Below, piece by piece: positions 17,763 through 26,615 of a stretch of DNA of 33,584 bases. Source of the DNA: Bacteroidales bacterium. GTDB taxonomy: Bacteria > Bacteroidota > Bacteroidia > Bacteroidales > P3. The position numbers were made by a program, and so were the translations under genes. Numbering within the stretch: position 1 is the first letter of the stretch; every line of letters starts with the position of its first letter. The stretch lies in contig JAGDCN010000045.1 in assembly GCA_017958525.1 (NCBI GenBank), positions 1 to 33,584 of the forward strand, in the 5' to 3' direction. The notes under the pieces were generated by a model. That model searched no databases. It worked only from the letters and a program-made list of their open reading frames with translations, and was not told where the DNA came from.

Positions 17763-20030
17763 TCAAACTCGCTGCACCTGTTCTACACCTTCTATGGCAC
17801 GAATGCTTTCTATCAACTGGTCCAGACCACCCAGGTTGTGGACGTACAGCATTATCAGTCCGTGGACCACTCCCTCGGATGTTTCAAGGGTAATGGCTCT
17901 CATATTCAAGTCCATATCCTCACTGATGATGCGCGTCAGCTGTTGTAGCAGACCTTTTCGGTCGATGGCGGTTATCTTGATACCGGTAAGGAAAGCAATC
18001 TTCTCGCCGGGGCGCCAGCGCACTCGGACTATGCGGTCTTCGTGGGTTGACATCTCGTGGATTGCTGTTGGACAGTTGGTGCGGTGCACGATAATGCAGT
18101 CATCGCTGACGATGCCTATCACCTTGTCGCCTTGGACAGGCTTGCAGCACGATGCCGGTTGCGTCTCAAGGTTGTTGTATTTAGTGTCGGCCAGAAACGG
18201 CGATGTCGTTATCGATTTACGCTGTTCGGGGAGTAAATTCATCTTCTGCTCTCCGTTCTCGAACAGTTGCTGGTAGGGTTTTAGGAAAATCAGATTCGGC
18301 TTCGATTTCGACAGATGGAAGCATTGGCTCAACGCCTCTTCGTTGATTTCGCCTGTGGCAATACGATAATATAGATCAATGTCGCTTTCCGAATTGAAGA
18401 AAAGCCGCAGACGTGCTGTGCGTTCAGGAGTGAGTCTGAGATGCGATTTCTTGAGGAATGCCAACAGTTTCTGCTCTCCTTCGTCGAAATACTGTTTTTT
18501 CTCATTGCGCAGATAGTCTTTGATATGCTCTTTGGCACGGGGTGTCTGCACTTCTTTCAGCCAATCTTCGTTGGGAACAGCCTTTTTCGACGTAAGTACT
18601 TGCACCTGCTCGCCACTGTGGAGGCGGTAGCCAATGGGAACCACACGGGCATTGACTTTGGCACCTATGCAGTGTTTGCCCAATTCGGAATGGATGGCGT
18701 AAGCAAAGTCCAGCACCGTACTTCGCGATGGCATCTTGATTGTTTCACCCTTGGGGGTGAAGATGTATATTTCTTTGGTGTATAAAGTTTCCTTGAACTC
18801 TTCCACCAAATCGAGGGCGTTTTTGTTGGGATCTTCGAGCGATGTGCGTATCTGCCCCAGCCACTGCTCAACGGGCGTTTGCTGCACAGGCTCGTCGGGA
18901 TGCGCCTCTTTGTATAGGAAATGCGCCGCCATACCCTTTTCGGCAATCTGGTCCATACGGGTTGTGCGGATCTGAACCTCCACCCAACGGCCTATGGGGC
19001 TCATCACGGTGGTGTGCAACGACTCGTAACCGTTGTTCTTGGGAGTGGTAATCCAGTCGCGGAAACGGGCTGGTTGAGGTCTGAAAAGTCCTGTAATCAA
19101 TGCATATACCTTGAAACACTCTTCTTTCTCTATCTTGCGTAGTTCTTCGTTCGACATTCCTTCGCTGTCGGGTATGTCAAGGATGATGCGCATTGCATAG
19201 AGATCGAAAATCTCGTCAAACTGCACCCCCTTGTTTTGCATCTTCTTCCAGCAGGAATAGACTGATTTGACGCGTGTTTTGATGGTATAGTGGAAGTTGT
19301 TCTGCTCCAGCAAGTCGCGTATAGGCGCAGTGAAGCACTTCTTCAGTTCAAGCTCTGTACCTCCTGTTTGGCTTATTTTGTCGGCAATCTCGGCATATTT
19401 GTCGGGATTGGTGTATTGCATCACCAAATCGTCCAATTCGGTCTTTATGTTGTAAAGTCCCAAACGGTGCGCAAGAGGGATGTAAAGATATTGAGTCTCC
19501 GAGGATATTGCCAGTTTCTTGGTGTCCTTCATCGAACCAAGGGTGCGCATATTGTGCAGGCGGTCACATAGTTTGAGGAAGATGACATAAGCATCGTCGC
19601 ACATAGCAAGCAGTATCTTGCGGTAGTTCTCGGCCTGCGACGAAAAGTCTTCGTTCTGCTCGGCAATCATTGTTGCCTTGTCTATCTTGGTGACGCCATC
19701 AACAATTCTCGCAACGCGGGCGCCAAAGATGGATTGCAGCGTTTCCAGCGTGATATCGGTGTCCTCCACAACGTCGTGCAGAAGTGCGCAGACGACAGCA
19801 ATAGGACCCAGTCCCACCTCTTTCACGGCTATCAGCGCGACGGCCAGGGGGTGGAAAATATACAGCTCACCGCTCTTGCGGCGTGTGTCGCTGTGTGCGT
19901 TGCGGGCGATGGTAAAAGCACGGAAAATATTGTTCTCGTCCTCAACGCTCAGCTCGCGCAACTCGCGGCAGGCTGCCACCAACTCCTCATATTTTTGTTG
20001 GACGGCAAGGTCCTCGGAGATTTCTTCCAT
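17763..20030 (-). CDS. Bifunctional (p)ppGpp synthetase/hydrolase (RelA/SpoT homologue)
   Basis: The stringent-response enzyme makes and degrades (p)ppGpp. The 755-aa protein has the order HD hydrolase, synthetase, TGS, ACT. The hydrolase appears intact: His60, His85-Asp86 with the HDVVEDT motif, and Asp156 in LCDRLHN. The synthetase has the RFRDWITTPKNNGYESLHT motif (322-340). The TGS domain starts near EIYIFTPKGE (about 417), and an ACT domain occupies the last 75 residues. Both activities are therefore expected. It sits 5 nt downstream of recA and 6 nt upstream of mazG. Confidence 0.96.
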   Translation of the reverse strand: MEEISEDLAVQQKYEELVAACRELRELSVEDENNIFRAFTIARNAHSDTRRKSGELYIFHPLAVALIAVKEVGLGPIAVVCALLHDVVEDTDITLETLQSIFGARVARIVDGVTKIDKATMIAEQNEDFSSQAENYRKILLAMCDDAYVIFLKLCDRLHNMRTLGSMKDTKKLAISSETQYLYIPLAHRLGLYNIKTELDDLVMQYTNPDKYAEIADKISQTGGTELELKKCFTAPIRDLLEQNNFHYTIKTRVKSVYSCWKKMQNKGVQFDEIFDLYAMRIILDIPDSEGMSNEELRKIEKEECFKVYALITGLFRPQPARFRDWITTPKNNGYESLHTTVMSPIGRWVEVQIRTTRMDQIAEKGMAAHFLYKEAHPDEPVQQTPVEQWLGQIRTSLEDPNKNALDLVEEFKETLYTKEIYIFTPKGETIKMPSRSTVLDFAYAIHSELGKHCIGAKVNARVVPIGYRLHSGEQVQVLTSKKAVPNEDWLKEVQTPRAKEHIKDYLRNEKKQYFDEGEQKLLAFLKKSHLRLTPERTARLRLFFNSESDIDLYYRIATGEINEEALSQCFHLSKSKPNLIFLKPYQQLFENGEQKMNLLPEQRKSITTSPFLADTKYNNLETQPASCCKPVQGDKVIGIVSDDCIIVHRTNCPTAIHEMSTHEDRIVRVRWRPGEKIAFLTGIKITAIDRKGLLQQLTRIISEDMDLNMRAITLETSEGVVHGLIMLYVHNLGGLDQLIESIRAIEGVEQVQRV

Positions 20031-20035
20031 CGGTT

Positions 20036-21067
20036 TTATTTCTCTTCGTTGTTGGTCAACAATGCTTGTCGGATTTGAGCCTCCAGCTCGTCGCTAAGCT
20101 CCGGATTGTCGCGCAGCAACTGTTTCACAGCCTCGCGACCTTGGGCCAGCTTGCTTTCGCCATAGCTGAACCACGAGCCGCTCTTCTTGATAATGCCGGT
20201 TTCGACACCGAGATCGACAATTTCGCCATATTTCGAGATGCCCTCGCCGAACATAAGGTCGAACTCGCATACGCGGAACGGAGGAGCCACCTTGTTCTTC
20301 ACCACCTTCACCTTCACGCGGTTGCCGATGTTCTGGTCGCCGTCCTTGATGGCCTGTATGCGGCGTATGTCGAGACGCACCGAGGCATAGAATTTCAGCG
20401 CGTTGCCGCCCGTGGTCGTTTCCGGGTTGCCAAACATCACACCGATTTTTTCGCGCAACTGGTTGATAAAGATGCAGCAGCATCCGGTCTTGCTGATTGT
20501 CGAGGTCATTTTACGAAGTGCCTGCGACATCAGGCGGGCGTGCAAACCCACCTTCGAGTCGCCCATCTCACCGTCAATTTCGGCTTTCGGCGTCAGCGCT
20601 GCCACCGAGTCGATGACGATGATGTCGATTGCTCCCGAACGGATCAGGTTGTCGGCAATCTCAAGTGCCTGCTCGCCATTGTCGGGCTGCGATACCAGCA
20701 GGTTGTCGATATCCACACCCAGTTTGCGGGCATAGACAGGGTCGAAAGCGTGCTCAGCATCGATAAAAGCAGCAATGCCGCCTTTCTTCTGGCATTCGGC
20801 AATGGCGTGGATGGCCAGCGTCGTCTTACCCGACGATTCGGGACCGTAAATCTCAATGATACGACCCTTGGGGAAGCCACCGATGCCCAGTGCGGTGTCC
20901 AGACTTATCGAGCCTGTCGAGATAGCCTCGTAGTTCTCGTCCGGACGGTCGCCCAGTTTCATAATCGAACCCTTGCCGTAGTTCTTCTCAATTTTGTCAA
21001 GTGTGCTCTGAAGAATTTTAAGTTTCTCAAGTTTCGATGCTTCTGCATCACTCATTTCTTTTGCCAT
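20036..21067 (-). CDS. recA: RecA recombinase
   Basis: DNA strand-exchange protein and SOS co-protease. The 343-aa product has Walker A GPESSGKT (75-82), the catalytic Glu in the DAEHAFDP segment (103-110), a Walker B-type [15 protein letters not shown] segment, the loop-1 region [13 protein letters not shown], and [21 protein letters not shown]. Length is typical. It is the first gene of a tight reverse-strand run recA-relA/spoT-mazG and is divergent from aspartate aminotransferase. Confidence 0.98.
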   Translation of the reverse strand: MAKEMSDAEASKLEKLKILQSTLDKIEKNYGKGSIMKLGDRPDENYEAISTGSISLDTALGIGGFPKGRIIEIYGPESSGKTTLAIHAIAECQKKGGIAAFIDAEHAFDPVYARKLGVDIDNLLVSQPDNGEQALEIADNLIRSGAIDIIVIDSVAALTPKAEIDGEMGDSKVGLHARLMSQALRKMTSTISKTGCCCIFINQLREKIGVMFGNPETTTGGNALKFYASVRLDIRRIQAIKDGDQNIGNRVKVKVVKNKVAPPFRVCEFDLMFGEGISKYGEIVDLGVETGIIKKSGSWFSYGESKLAQGREAVKQLLRDNPELSDELEAQIRQALLTNNEEK

Positions 21068-21123
21068 AATTATCAGTTAATTATATGTTAATAATAAATA
21101 AAATTAGCATTTTTTGCAATCTA

Positions 21124-21131
21124 CAAATTTA
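21124..21131 (-). promoter_or_regulatory. Possible -7 element for recA
   Basis: TAAATTTG on the reverse strand matches TAnnTTTG, 56 nt upstream of the recA start. No TTTG is present at the expected -33 distance, so support is partial. I saw no clear SOS-type palindrome in the 158-nt gap. Confidence 0.3.
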
Positions 21132-21193
21132 CAAATATTTTTTAATTGCGCCCCTTTACTGTAAAAAAATATTCCCAATCCAAAAATAATTCG

Positions 21194-21201
21194 TACTTTT
21201 G
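21194..21201 (+). promoter_or_regulatory. -7 element of the aspartate aminotransferase promoter
   Basis: TACTTTTG matches TAnnTTTG and is identical to the -7 box at 3586. The -33 region is weak. Its position, 24 nt before the ATG at 21226, argues against any earlier in-frame start. Confidence 0.5.
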
Positions 21202-21225
21202 CAAATTCATTCAAACAGTAAAACT

Positions 21226-22428
21226 ATGGAAATCTTATCAAACCGTATTCTAAATATGGCCGAGTCTGAGACTCTGGCTATGACCGCCAAGGCCCGCGAA
21301 CTCAAGGCCCAGGGCAAAGACGTTATCAGCCTCAGTATCGGTGAACCCGACTTCAACACCCCTGAAGTGGTGAAAGAGGCAGCCAAGAAAGCTATCGACG
21401 ACAACTTCACACACTATCCTCCCGTTCCCGGCTATGCAGACCTGAAAGATGCCATCTGCGAAAAGCTGCGCCGCGACAATGGGCTGGAATACAAGCCAGA
21501 GCAGATTGTCGTCAGCACTGGCGCCAAGCAGAGCCTTTTCCAGGTTGTACAGTGCCTCGTCAACCCCGGCGACGAAGTAATCATCCCCACCCCCTTCTGG
21601 GTCAGCTACAAAGAGTTCGTCCGTTTGGCCGAAGGCAAGTGCGTCTTCGTCAAAACCAAACTCGAGAACGATTTCAAGGTAACCCCCGAACAACTTGAGG
21701 CCGCCATCACACCGCGCACCAAGCTTATAATGTTCTCGTCGCCCTCCAACCCCACCGGTATGCTCTACTCGAAAGAGGAACTGAAAGGCATCGCCGAGGT
21801 GGTTGCTCGCCACGAAAACCTCTTCGTTATGGCCGACGAAATCTATGAGCACATCAACTTTGTTGGCAAGCACGAAAGCATCGCCCAGTTCCCCGAAGTC
21901 AAGGATCGCGTCATCACCGTCAATGGTGTAGCCAAGGGCTTCGCAATGACCGGCTGGCGCATCGGTTTCATTGCCGCCCCCACCGTCATTGCCAAGGCTG
22001 CCAACAAGTTGCAGGGTCAGGTGACCAGTGCCACCTGCTCCATTGCACAGAAAGCCACCGTCTGCGCTATGTTGATGGATCCCAAGACCTCGAAAGACAT
22101 CATTGATATGCGCAACACCTTCCAACGTCGTCGCGACCTGGTATATAAACTCCTCTGCGAAATCCCTGGCCTCAAGGTACGTCTGCCACAGGGTGCCTTC
22201 TATTTCTTCCCCGACTGCAGCTCATACTATGGCAAGTCGTTCAACGGCAAAAAGATAGAGAATTCGACCGATATGGCGTTCTATCTCCTCAACGAAGCCA
22301 ACGTGGCCACCGTGATGGGCAGCGCCTTCGGCGACGACAGCTGCATACGCCTCAGCTATGCTACCAGCGAAGAACTCCTTGTCGAAGCAATTCGCCGCAT
22401 CAAGGAAGCCCTTGCCAAACTGCAATAG
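21226..22428 (+). CDS. aspC: Class I pyridoxal-phosphate aminotransferase (aspartate aminotransferase)
   Basis: Transfers the amino group between aspartate and 2-oxoglutarate. The 400-aa product has the fold-type I motifs: GEPDF near the N-terminus (39-43), SSPSNPTG with Asn175, MADEIYE with Asp204, the PLP lysine at Lys237 in NGVAKGFAMTGWRIGF, and a C-terminal SCIRLSYA with the substrate-carboxylate Arg. The ATG at 21226 is chosen because an in-frame TTG at 21199 overlaps the -7 box. The family is the aspartate/prephenate aminotransferase subgroup; exact substrate range is not determined. Confidence 0.93.
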   Translation: MEILSNRILNMAESETLAMTAKARELKAQGKDVISLSIGEPDFNTPEVVKEAAKKAIDDNFTHYPPVPGYADLKDAICEKLRRDNGLEYKPEQIVVSTGAKQSLFQVVQCLVNPGDEVIIPTPFWVSYKEFVRLAEGKCVFVKTKLENDFKVTPEQLEAAITPRTKLIMFSSPSNPTGMLYSKEELKGIAEVVARHENLFVMADEIYEHINFVGKHESIAQFPEVKDRVITVNGVAKGFAMTGWRIGFIAAPTVIAKAANKLQGQVTSATCSIAQKATVCAMLMDPKTSKDIIDMRNTFQRRRDLVYKLLCEIPGLKVRLPQGAFYFFPDCSSYYGKSFNGKKIENSTDMAFYLLNEANVATVMGSAFGDDSCIRLSYATSEELLVEAIRRIKEALAKLQ

Positions 22429-22440
22429 GCATTTGAGCAA

Positions 22441-22497
22441 ATATTCTATAATCATATCGGGCCGCCCATAAGGCGGCCCGATATGATTATAGAATAT
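22441..22497. terminator. Perfect 26-bp inverted repeat, probable strong terminator
   Basis: Arms at 22441-22466 and 22472-22497 are fully complementary, with a 5-nt loop (CATAA). The core is GC-rich (CGGGCCGCC) and the outer part AT-rich. It starts 12 nt after the aminotransferase stop and faces a reverse-strand run ending at 22637, so it could serve both strands. There is no run of T after it on either side, which is unusual for a Rho-independent terminator. Confidence 0.6.
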
Positions 22498-22636
22498 GCA
22501 GGGATAGGCATCTTTCAGCGACATTATAATTTATTGCAAACCCTTATGGAAACCAGCGTCAGATCTGCGCTCCGCCACAACGGATGGGTGCAATGCGTAC
22601 GGCCACTGTTTTTTTGTACAATTGTCTAATGGTTGA

Positions 22637-23341
22637 TCATCGTCTTTCTTCATTGAGAATGTCCTCCGAATAGGGGACGGGCAGGCCTTGACTGCGAAGA
22701 TACTCGTTGCGTCGCCTAACACAATAGTGTATTGCGCTTTCTCTCACATAGCGTGGGTCGTATTCAAATAAATAGTACTCCAGACACTGCGGGTTGTTGA
22801 TGAGTTCTTTGTCCGCATCGGTTGCTGTGTTGATGTTACGTTTCGCAATAGCGAACTCTTCTTGGATGTTTTCCTTTAGTTTCTTGGATAGTTCATACGG
22901 GTATTCGTCTCCCGATTTTTCCATCGGCGTGGAATAGGGCATTTCTTTTTTTGTAGCATTTAGCATATATATCAGAACGGACTCTTCGTCGTCCCATTTC
23001 AGTGCCACAGGAAGTTCGTTTACACATTCTTCCAATATCTCGAATTTAGGTATATCAAGAATGCACATCATCATCTGACTGTCAATCTCATCCAAATAGT
23101 CTTCTGTGTCAGGAAACGTGCCTTTAGGATATTTGAAAGCGACAAAACCCACTTTTGTTCCGTCACTGTTCCAGCAGATATATTTCTCGTCCAGCTGGCT
23201 TCCCAAACCGTGCATAAGCCAGTAATTGTCAATAGAAGCGACAAGTTTGTCTCCCTTATAGACATCGAGCGTGCCAATTTGCGTTAGACCGCTCATCCCG
23301 AGCCCTTTCACTTCCTGGGAAATCCTATATTCTCGTTCCAT
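22637..23341 (-). CDS. Unrecognised 234-aa protein, last gene of the Hsp70/HerA-like cassette
   Basis: I do not recognise a family. The product has no signal peptide or membrane helix. The first half is rich in Trp, Asp and Gly, with alternating hydrophobic strands (for example LDVYKGDKLVASIDNYWLM and EKYICWNSDGTKVGFVAF), suggesting beta structure. The second half (from about residue 140) is charged and helical and ends in NEERR. The start codon lies 1 nt past the stop of the preceding gene, so co-expression is very likely. Position at the end of a cassette after a peptidase-like gene would fit an immunity or accessory role, but that is only context. Confidence 0.7.
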   Translation of the reverse strand: MEREYRISQEVKGLGMSGLTQIGTLDVYKGDKLVASIDNYWLMHGLGSQLDEKYICWNSDGTKVGFVAFKYPKGTFPDTEDYLDEIDSQMMMCILDIPKFEILEECVNELPVALKWDDEESVLIYMLNATKKEMPYSTPMEKSGDEYPYELSKKLKENIQEEFAIAKRNINTATDADKELINNPQCLEYYLFEYDPRYVRESAIHYCVRRRNEYLRSQGLPVPYSEDILNEERR

Positions 23342-23342
23342 A

Positions 23343-23651
23343 TTAATGTTGTTTGATGTGTGGTTTGAGCAGAAGTCGGGCTGCCTCGTGAGGTTCTTTC
23401 ATAAGCCAGTCGTAGGCAATAATCAAAGCCACGGCTTTCATATTCTGTTCCTTGCGGAGATTGTCAGAGGATATTCCGTTTATTTCAAATTTTGGCTGCT
23501 TGCCGGAACTGGCCCATTCGTCGAACATTTTTGTTGCCTCGGAACCAAAGGAGCGGATGCGTTGGATTACACCATCCAACAAAGGAGCCTTGTTTGGATA
23601 ATCATCCTCCAAAAGGAGATTTTTGATTTCTTGGTCGGTATATTCTTTCAT
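23343..23651 (-). CDS. Unrecognised 102-aa acidic helical protein
   Basis: The product starts MKEYTDQEIKNLL and appears fully alpha-helical, soluble and acidic in its first half. I do not recognise a family. The same frame is open further up to 23708, overlapping the end of the peptidase-like gene, but that extension (rich in Gln and Asn) looks non-coding, so the ATG at 23651 is preferred. It lies 31 nt after the peptidase-like gene and 1 nt before the 234-aa gene. It could be a small immunity or adaptor protein; no direct evidence. Confidence 0.6.
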   Translation of the reverse strand: MKEYTDQEIKNLLLEDDYPNKAPLLDGVIQRIRSFGSEATKMFDEWASSGKQPKFEINGISSDNLRKEQNMKAVALIIAYDWLMKEPHEAARLLLKPHIKQH

Positions 23652-23682
23652 AGTAATGACTTGATTAGAATATTTGATGGGT

Positions 23683-24507
23683 TTATTTTGTTGATTTTGA
23701 AGCATCATCCAAGTAGTTGCGATAGCCGTTGAGGTCGCCGTCGGCCAGAGCCTTTTCTGCTTGTTTGATATTCCATTCTCGGTCGTTGATAAACAATCCG
23801 TGAGCCTCGTTCATATGTGTGTTTTCAGCAAGGGAGGCATAGTCGTTGATTAAATCCTTCGTCAATTCGCGGACCACAGACTCGCCGAAATAGCGTGAAT
23901 CGATTTCGATGGGATTGTAGTGGTAACCCCAAGGATCATATTGCGAAAGGTCTTCCTGAGTGTAATTTTCAATGGCCCAGGCCCATTCTTTGGCCACTTC
24001 GGGAGAAATACCGAACCGCTCAGGGTCAAGCACGGCCTCGTGCTGGAACTGATGGCGGGTCTCGTGGGCGATGGTGTCGATGCACTTGATGACCCATTGC
24101 GGATCTTCGAGAAGCATAGTGTTAAGGTAAACATTCCCGTCGCCGTTGTTGTAGCCATAGGCACCAGGGATATCCTTGAAAATGACGTTGCCTGCTTCGA
24201 TACCGAGGGCTTCGGCTACAGCGTGCTGATACTCTTGGTATTTTGCGCTGCGCTGCTCAATGGTCATATTGCCCCATTCGCTGATGACTTGGGGGGTAAA
24301 GATTTCTTTGGCGGCTTCAACGGTTTCCTTGAGTCCGAATTCCCTTTCATCGACGTACTCCTTTGTCTCAAACACCTCCCTTGCGGTGTAGTAAGGTGCC
24401 ACCTCTTTGAAAAGGTCGGACTTGGAAAACTCCTGTGGGATGTCGTTTGTCGAGGGAAACTCAGGCTGTTGAGGGTATTCCATACCTGTTTTTTTTATTT
24501 CGTCCAT
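23683..24507 (-). CDS. Putative zinc metallopeptidase-like protein (HExxH)
   Basis: The 274-aa product has no signal peptide. The motif DTIAHETRHQFQHE holds HExxH at residues 148-152. A conserved-looking segment GYHYNPIEIDSRYF (194-207) follows about 45 residues later, with Glu201 as a candidate third ligand, as in gluzincin-like peptidases. A GAYGYNNGDGNVYLN stretch (115-129) precedes the motif and looks like an edge strand before the active helix. From memory, this combination occurs in effector-type peptidase domains of bacterial conflict systems, but I cannot name the family. It is 4 nt downstream of the TM protein gene and followed by two small unknown genes. Confidence 0.65.
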   Translation of the reverse strand: MDEIKKTGMEYPQQPEFPSTNDIPQEFSKSDLFKEVAPYYTAREVFETKEYVDEREFGLKETVEAAKEIFTPQVISEWGNMTIEQRSAKYQEYQHAVAEALGIEAGNVIFKDIPGAYGYNNGDGNVYLNTMLLEDPQWVIKCIDTIAHETRHQFQHEAVLDPERFGISPEVAKEWAWAIENYTQEDLSQYDPWGYHYNPIEIDSRYFGESVVRELTKDLINDYASLAENTHMNEAHGLFINDREWNIKQAEKALADGDLNGYRNYLDDASKSTK

Positions 24508-24511
24508 TGTT

Positions 24512-25105
24512 TCATTGTTTTTTCAGTATTCCTTTTTCCAATAATAAATCACCGTTGTACCAGCAGGGTTGCAGCACTTCGTAGTCCTGTCCTGGAACAA
24601 TGGTTGCGCCGTCCAATTCGTAGTATCGATACTGGGTTGACTCGTCGGCTGTGACGATTCGTCGGCTCTCGCGAATAACTCCGCAGGAGCATACAAAATC
24701 GAGAAACTCCGTAGGGCGGTGGCGAACAGAATGCCAGTAGTCCTGAAGCTCTGATGCATTCGACAAGGAAACAATTCTTGTCTCCCAGTCGCTAAGATTG
24801 CACTGTGCGCTCTCAGTGCCGGCTTCAACGACAAGGTAAAGGTTTTCGTATATACCGAAGAATTTATTTTGATTGTTGATAAACTGTTCTTTAGCCTTTT
24901 GTTGGAAATCATACTGAACCTTTGCCAAATGGGATGCCTTTGGGAGTGCATTGTCAATTGGCTTCACGTTTGAGGTGGTATTCCTGTTTCGCAGTTTTCT
25001 GACTAGCGCCTGTATTCTTGCGATGAATTCTTTTGGAAGGAACAGTATTGTTGCTAGACCTGTCAGGCAAAGGGTAATTATGATTATATAGAAGAGAGTC
25101 TTCAT
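24512..25105 (-). CDS. 197-aa protein with one N-terminal membrane helix
   Basis: The product begins with a hydrophobic helix (about residues 4-23) followed by a basic stretch (KEFIARIQALVRKLRNR), the pattern of an N-out, C-in anchor or an uncleaved signal. The remaining 150 residues are soluble and include a conserved-looking CSCGVI and YRYYELDGATIVPGQDYEVL region. I do not recognise the family. The gene is 22 nt downstream of the HerA-like ATPase and 4 nt upstream of the peptidase-like gene. A role as membrane partner of the ATPase is inferred only from this order. Confidence 0.65.
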   Translation of the reverse strand: MKTLFYIIIITLCLTGLATILFLPKEFIARIQALVRKLRNRNTTSNVKPIDNALPKASHLAKVQYDFQQKAKEQFINNQNKFFGIYENLYLVVEAGTESAQCNLSDWETRIVSLSNASELQDYWHSVRHRPTEFLDFVCSCGVIRESRRIVTADESTQYRYYELDGATIVPGQDYEVLQPCWYNGDLLLEKGILKKQ

Positions 25106-25127
25106 TTTTTGGGGCTGTTTAGATGTT

Positions 25128-26564
25128 TTATCTGTTGATTTTCACCCAGGATGCCGCATCATCCTTGTCGCCGTAGATGATGGCATTGCCGATTTCGAGT
25201 GTGGGTATGATGCCGGCTTGGTCGTCGCGGAGTGCAAGGGCCGATGCCATTACGGCACAGTCGTCGCGGGCTGTCATTCGGTGCGCTACCTTGTAGTTGG
25301 TGTTCTTGATGACATCGGGGATAAGTTTTGTAGGCGATTGGTCAACAATCATAAGGCCTTCGCCATAAGCTCGTATTTCCGATAACAGGTTGCTAAAGAG
25401 GTCGGCAACAACCTGTTGTGGGTTGCCTGTCCCTTGGCCATCGGTGGAAGGCTTGGCCAACACATTGTGGGCCTCCTCAACCACGGTGAGGTGCATAAGA
25501 CGGTTGCTGCCGGCCTGTTTGCGGTACTCCTCGTCGGTGGAAAAACGCGACACGCGGTATTCGTGCAGCGCCAAAAGGATGATGGACATAATGAGAGCCC
25601 TGTCCTTGGGGTTGGCCAGACGACTGAGGTTGATGACCGTCGTCTGGTCGAAAAGCTGCTCCCAGGAGGTGGAATTGAAAACATTAAGGATTTCGCCGCG
25701 TTTGCCGCGTGCGAGATAGGTCAGTCGGGTCTCTACGGCGGCTCCTATACCTTGCGTCACCTCGTCGGTGTAACCGCGGGCTTTGAGAACACGTTTGGCG
25801 GTGTCGATAGCACCTTCAATCTTGGGATAGTTCTCCAACTGGTTCATCTCGCCTTGCATAAAGTCACCGCCGAAAGGCTGCTCTTTGAGGAAGGTGAAGA
25901 ATGTTTCGTCCATAATAACTGGCAGGACATCGCTGGACGGGAGACTGGCGTTGATGAGGGCTGTCAGCTGCTCGCAGCGTGTCATCATATCGATGGGTGC
26001 ACTGGGAATGGCGGCGGGTTGGAAAGGGTTGAGTTTCAAACGGCTCAGCCGCTCCCCTTCAAATGTGGTGACACCGGGCATAAAGATGTTGACGTGCTTG
26101 CCCTCTTTGCGGAGTTCAAGGAACCAGCGCGAATACTCCTCTTTGGCGGGCTCGATGATGAGGATGGGTACACCTGTGTCCATAGCGCTCTGGATAAGAC
26201 GCCGGCAGGTGGTCGATTTGCCGCTGCCCGTGCCGCCGACAATGAGCGAATGGCGCACCAAGGCATCAATGTCAATCTTGTAGTCGGTCTTCTGCTCCAC
26301 TCCGTAGTCCTTGATTTTGCCCAAAGTCAGACTGCGTTTCCCGTTCTGAAGACCGGGGTTGTTGGCAAAACGGACTGCGGTCTTTACGAAACGAAGGCCT
26401 GGTACATCTTTGCGGGGCAGCGAGGTGAAAAGTGACAGCTCCTGGGTGTTTACAGGGGTCGAAACGTATTGATAGTTTTTCCCGAAAAGGTGTTCGCCGC
26501 CGTTTTTGTCTATCAGCAGGGGTATCAGGCTCATTGAACTGGCTATGCCGACGGCTCCCGACAT
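25128..26564 (-). CDS. HerA/VirB4-like P-loop ATPase, C-terminal part after an in-frame stop
   Basis: The 478-residue segment (counted from the first Met after the stop) has Walker A GGTGSGKST (110-118). Its Walker B is LTVVEEAHN (359-367), with the EEAHN form typical of HerA/FtsK/VirB4-like motors. A late NTNYKVAHRMTARDD segment (421-435) resembles the sensor/arginine-finger region. It is in the same frame as the upstream 356-aa ORF, separated by a single TAG (26616-26618). The 17 codons between the TAG and this Met read SGDESYIEPIRIHRFKP and look like normal coding sequence. It may be expressed only as a fragment, by readthrough, or not at all. Confidence 0.72.
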   Translation of the reverse strand: MSGAVGIASSMSLIPLLIDKNGGEHLFGKNYQYVSTPVNTQELSLFTSLPRKDVPGLRFVKTAVRFANNPGLQNGKRSLTLGKIKDYGVEQKTDYKIDIDALVRHSLIVGGTGSGKSTTCRRLIQSAMDTGVPILIIEPAKEEYSRWFLELRKEGKHVNIFMPGVTTFEGERLSRLKLNPFQPAAIPSAPIDMMTRCEQLTALINASLPSSDVLPVIMDETFFTFLKEQPFGGDFMQGEMNQLENYPKIEGAIDTAKRVLKARGYTDEVTQGIGAAVETRLTYLARGKRGEILNVFNSTSWEQLFDQTTVINLSRLANPKDRALIMSIILLALHEYRVSRFSTDEEYRKQAGSNRLMHLTVVEEAHNVLAKPSTDGQGTGNPQQVVADLFSNLLSEIRAYGEGLMIVDQSPTKLIPDVIKNTNYKVAHRMTARDDCAVMASALALRDDQAGIIPTLEIGNAIIYGDKDDAASWVKINR

Positions 26565-26615
26565 AGGCTTGAAGCGGTGGATGCGGATAGGCTCTATATA
26601 ACTCTCATCACCAGA

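Noticed and set aside
20066..21091. 341-codon forward ORF opposite recA
   Set aside because: Antisense shadow of recA; the reverse strand has all RecA motifs.
21199..21225. TTG start upstream of aspartate aminotransferase
   Set aside because: It overlaps the -7 promoter box, and the added residues are not part of the family N-terminus.
22531..22722. 63-codon reverse ORF after the cassette
   Set aside because: Overlaps the 3' end of the 234-aa gene in another frame and has no protein-like pattern.
25416..26435. 339-codon forward ORF opposite the HerA-like gene
   Set aside because: Antisense shadow of the motor domain with Walker A and B motifs on the reverse strand.
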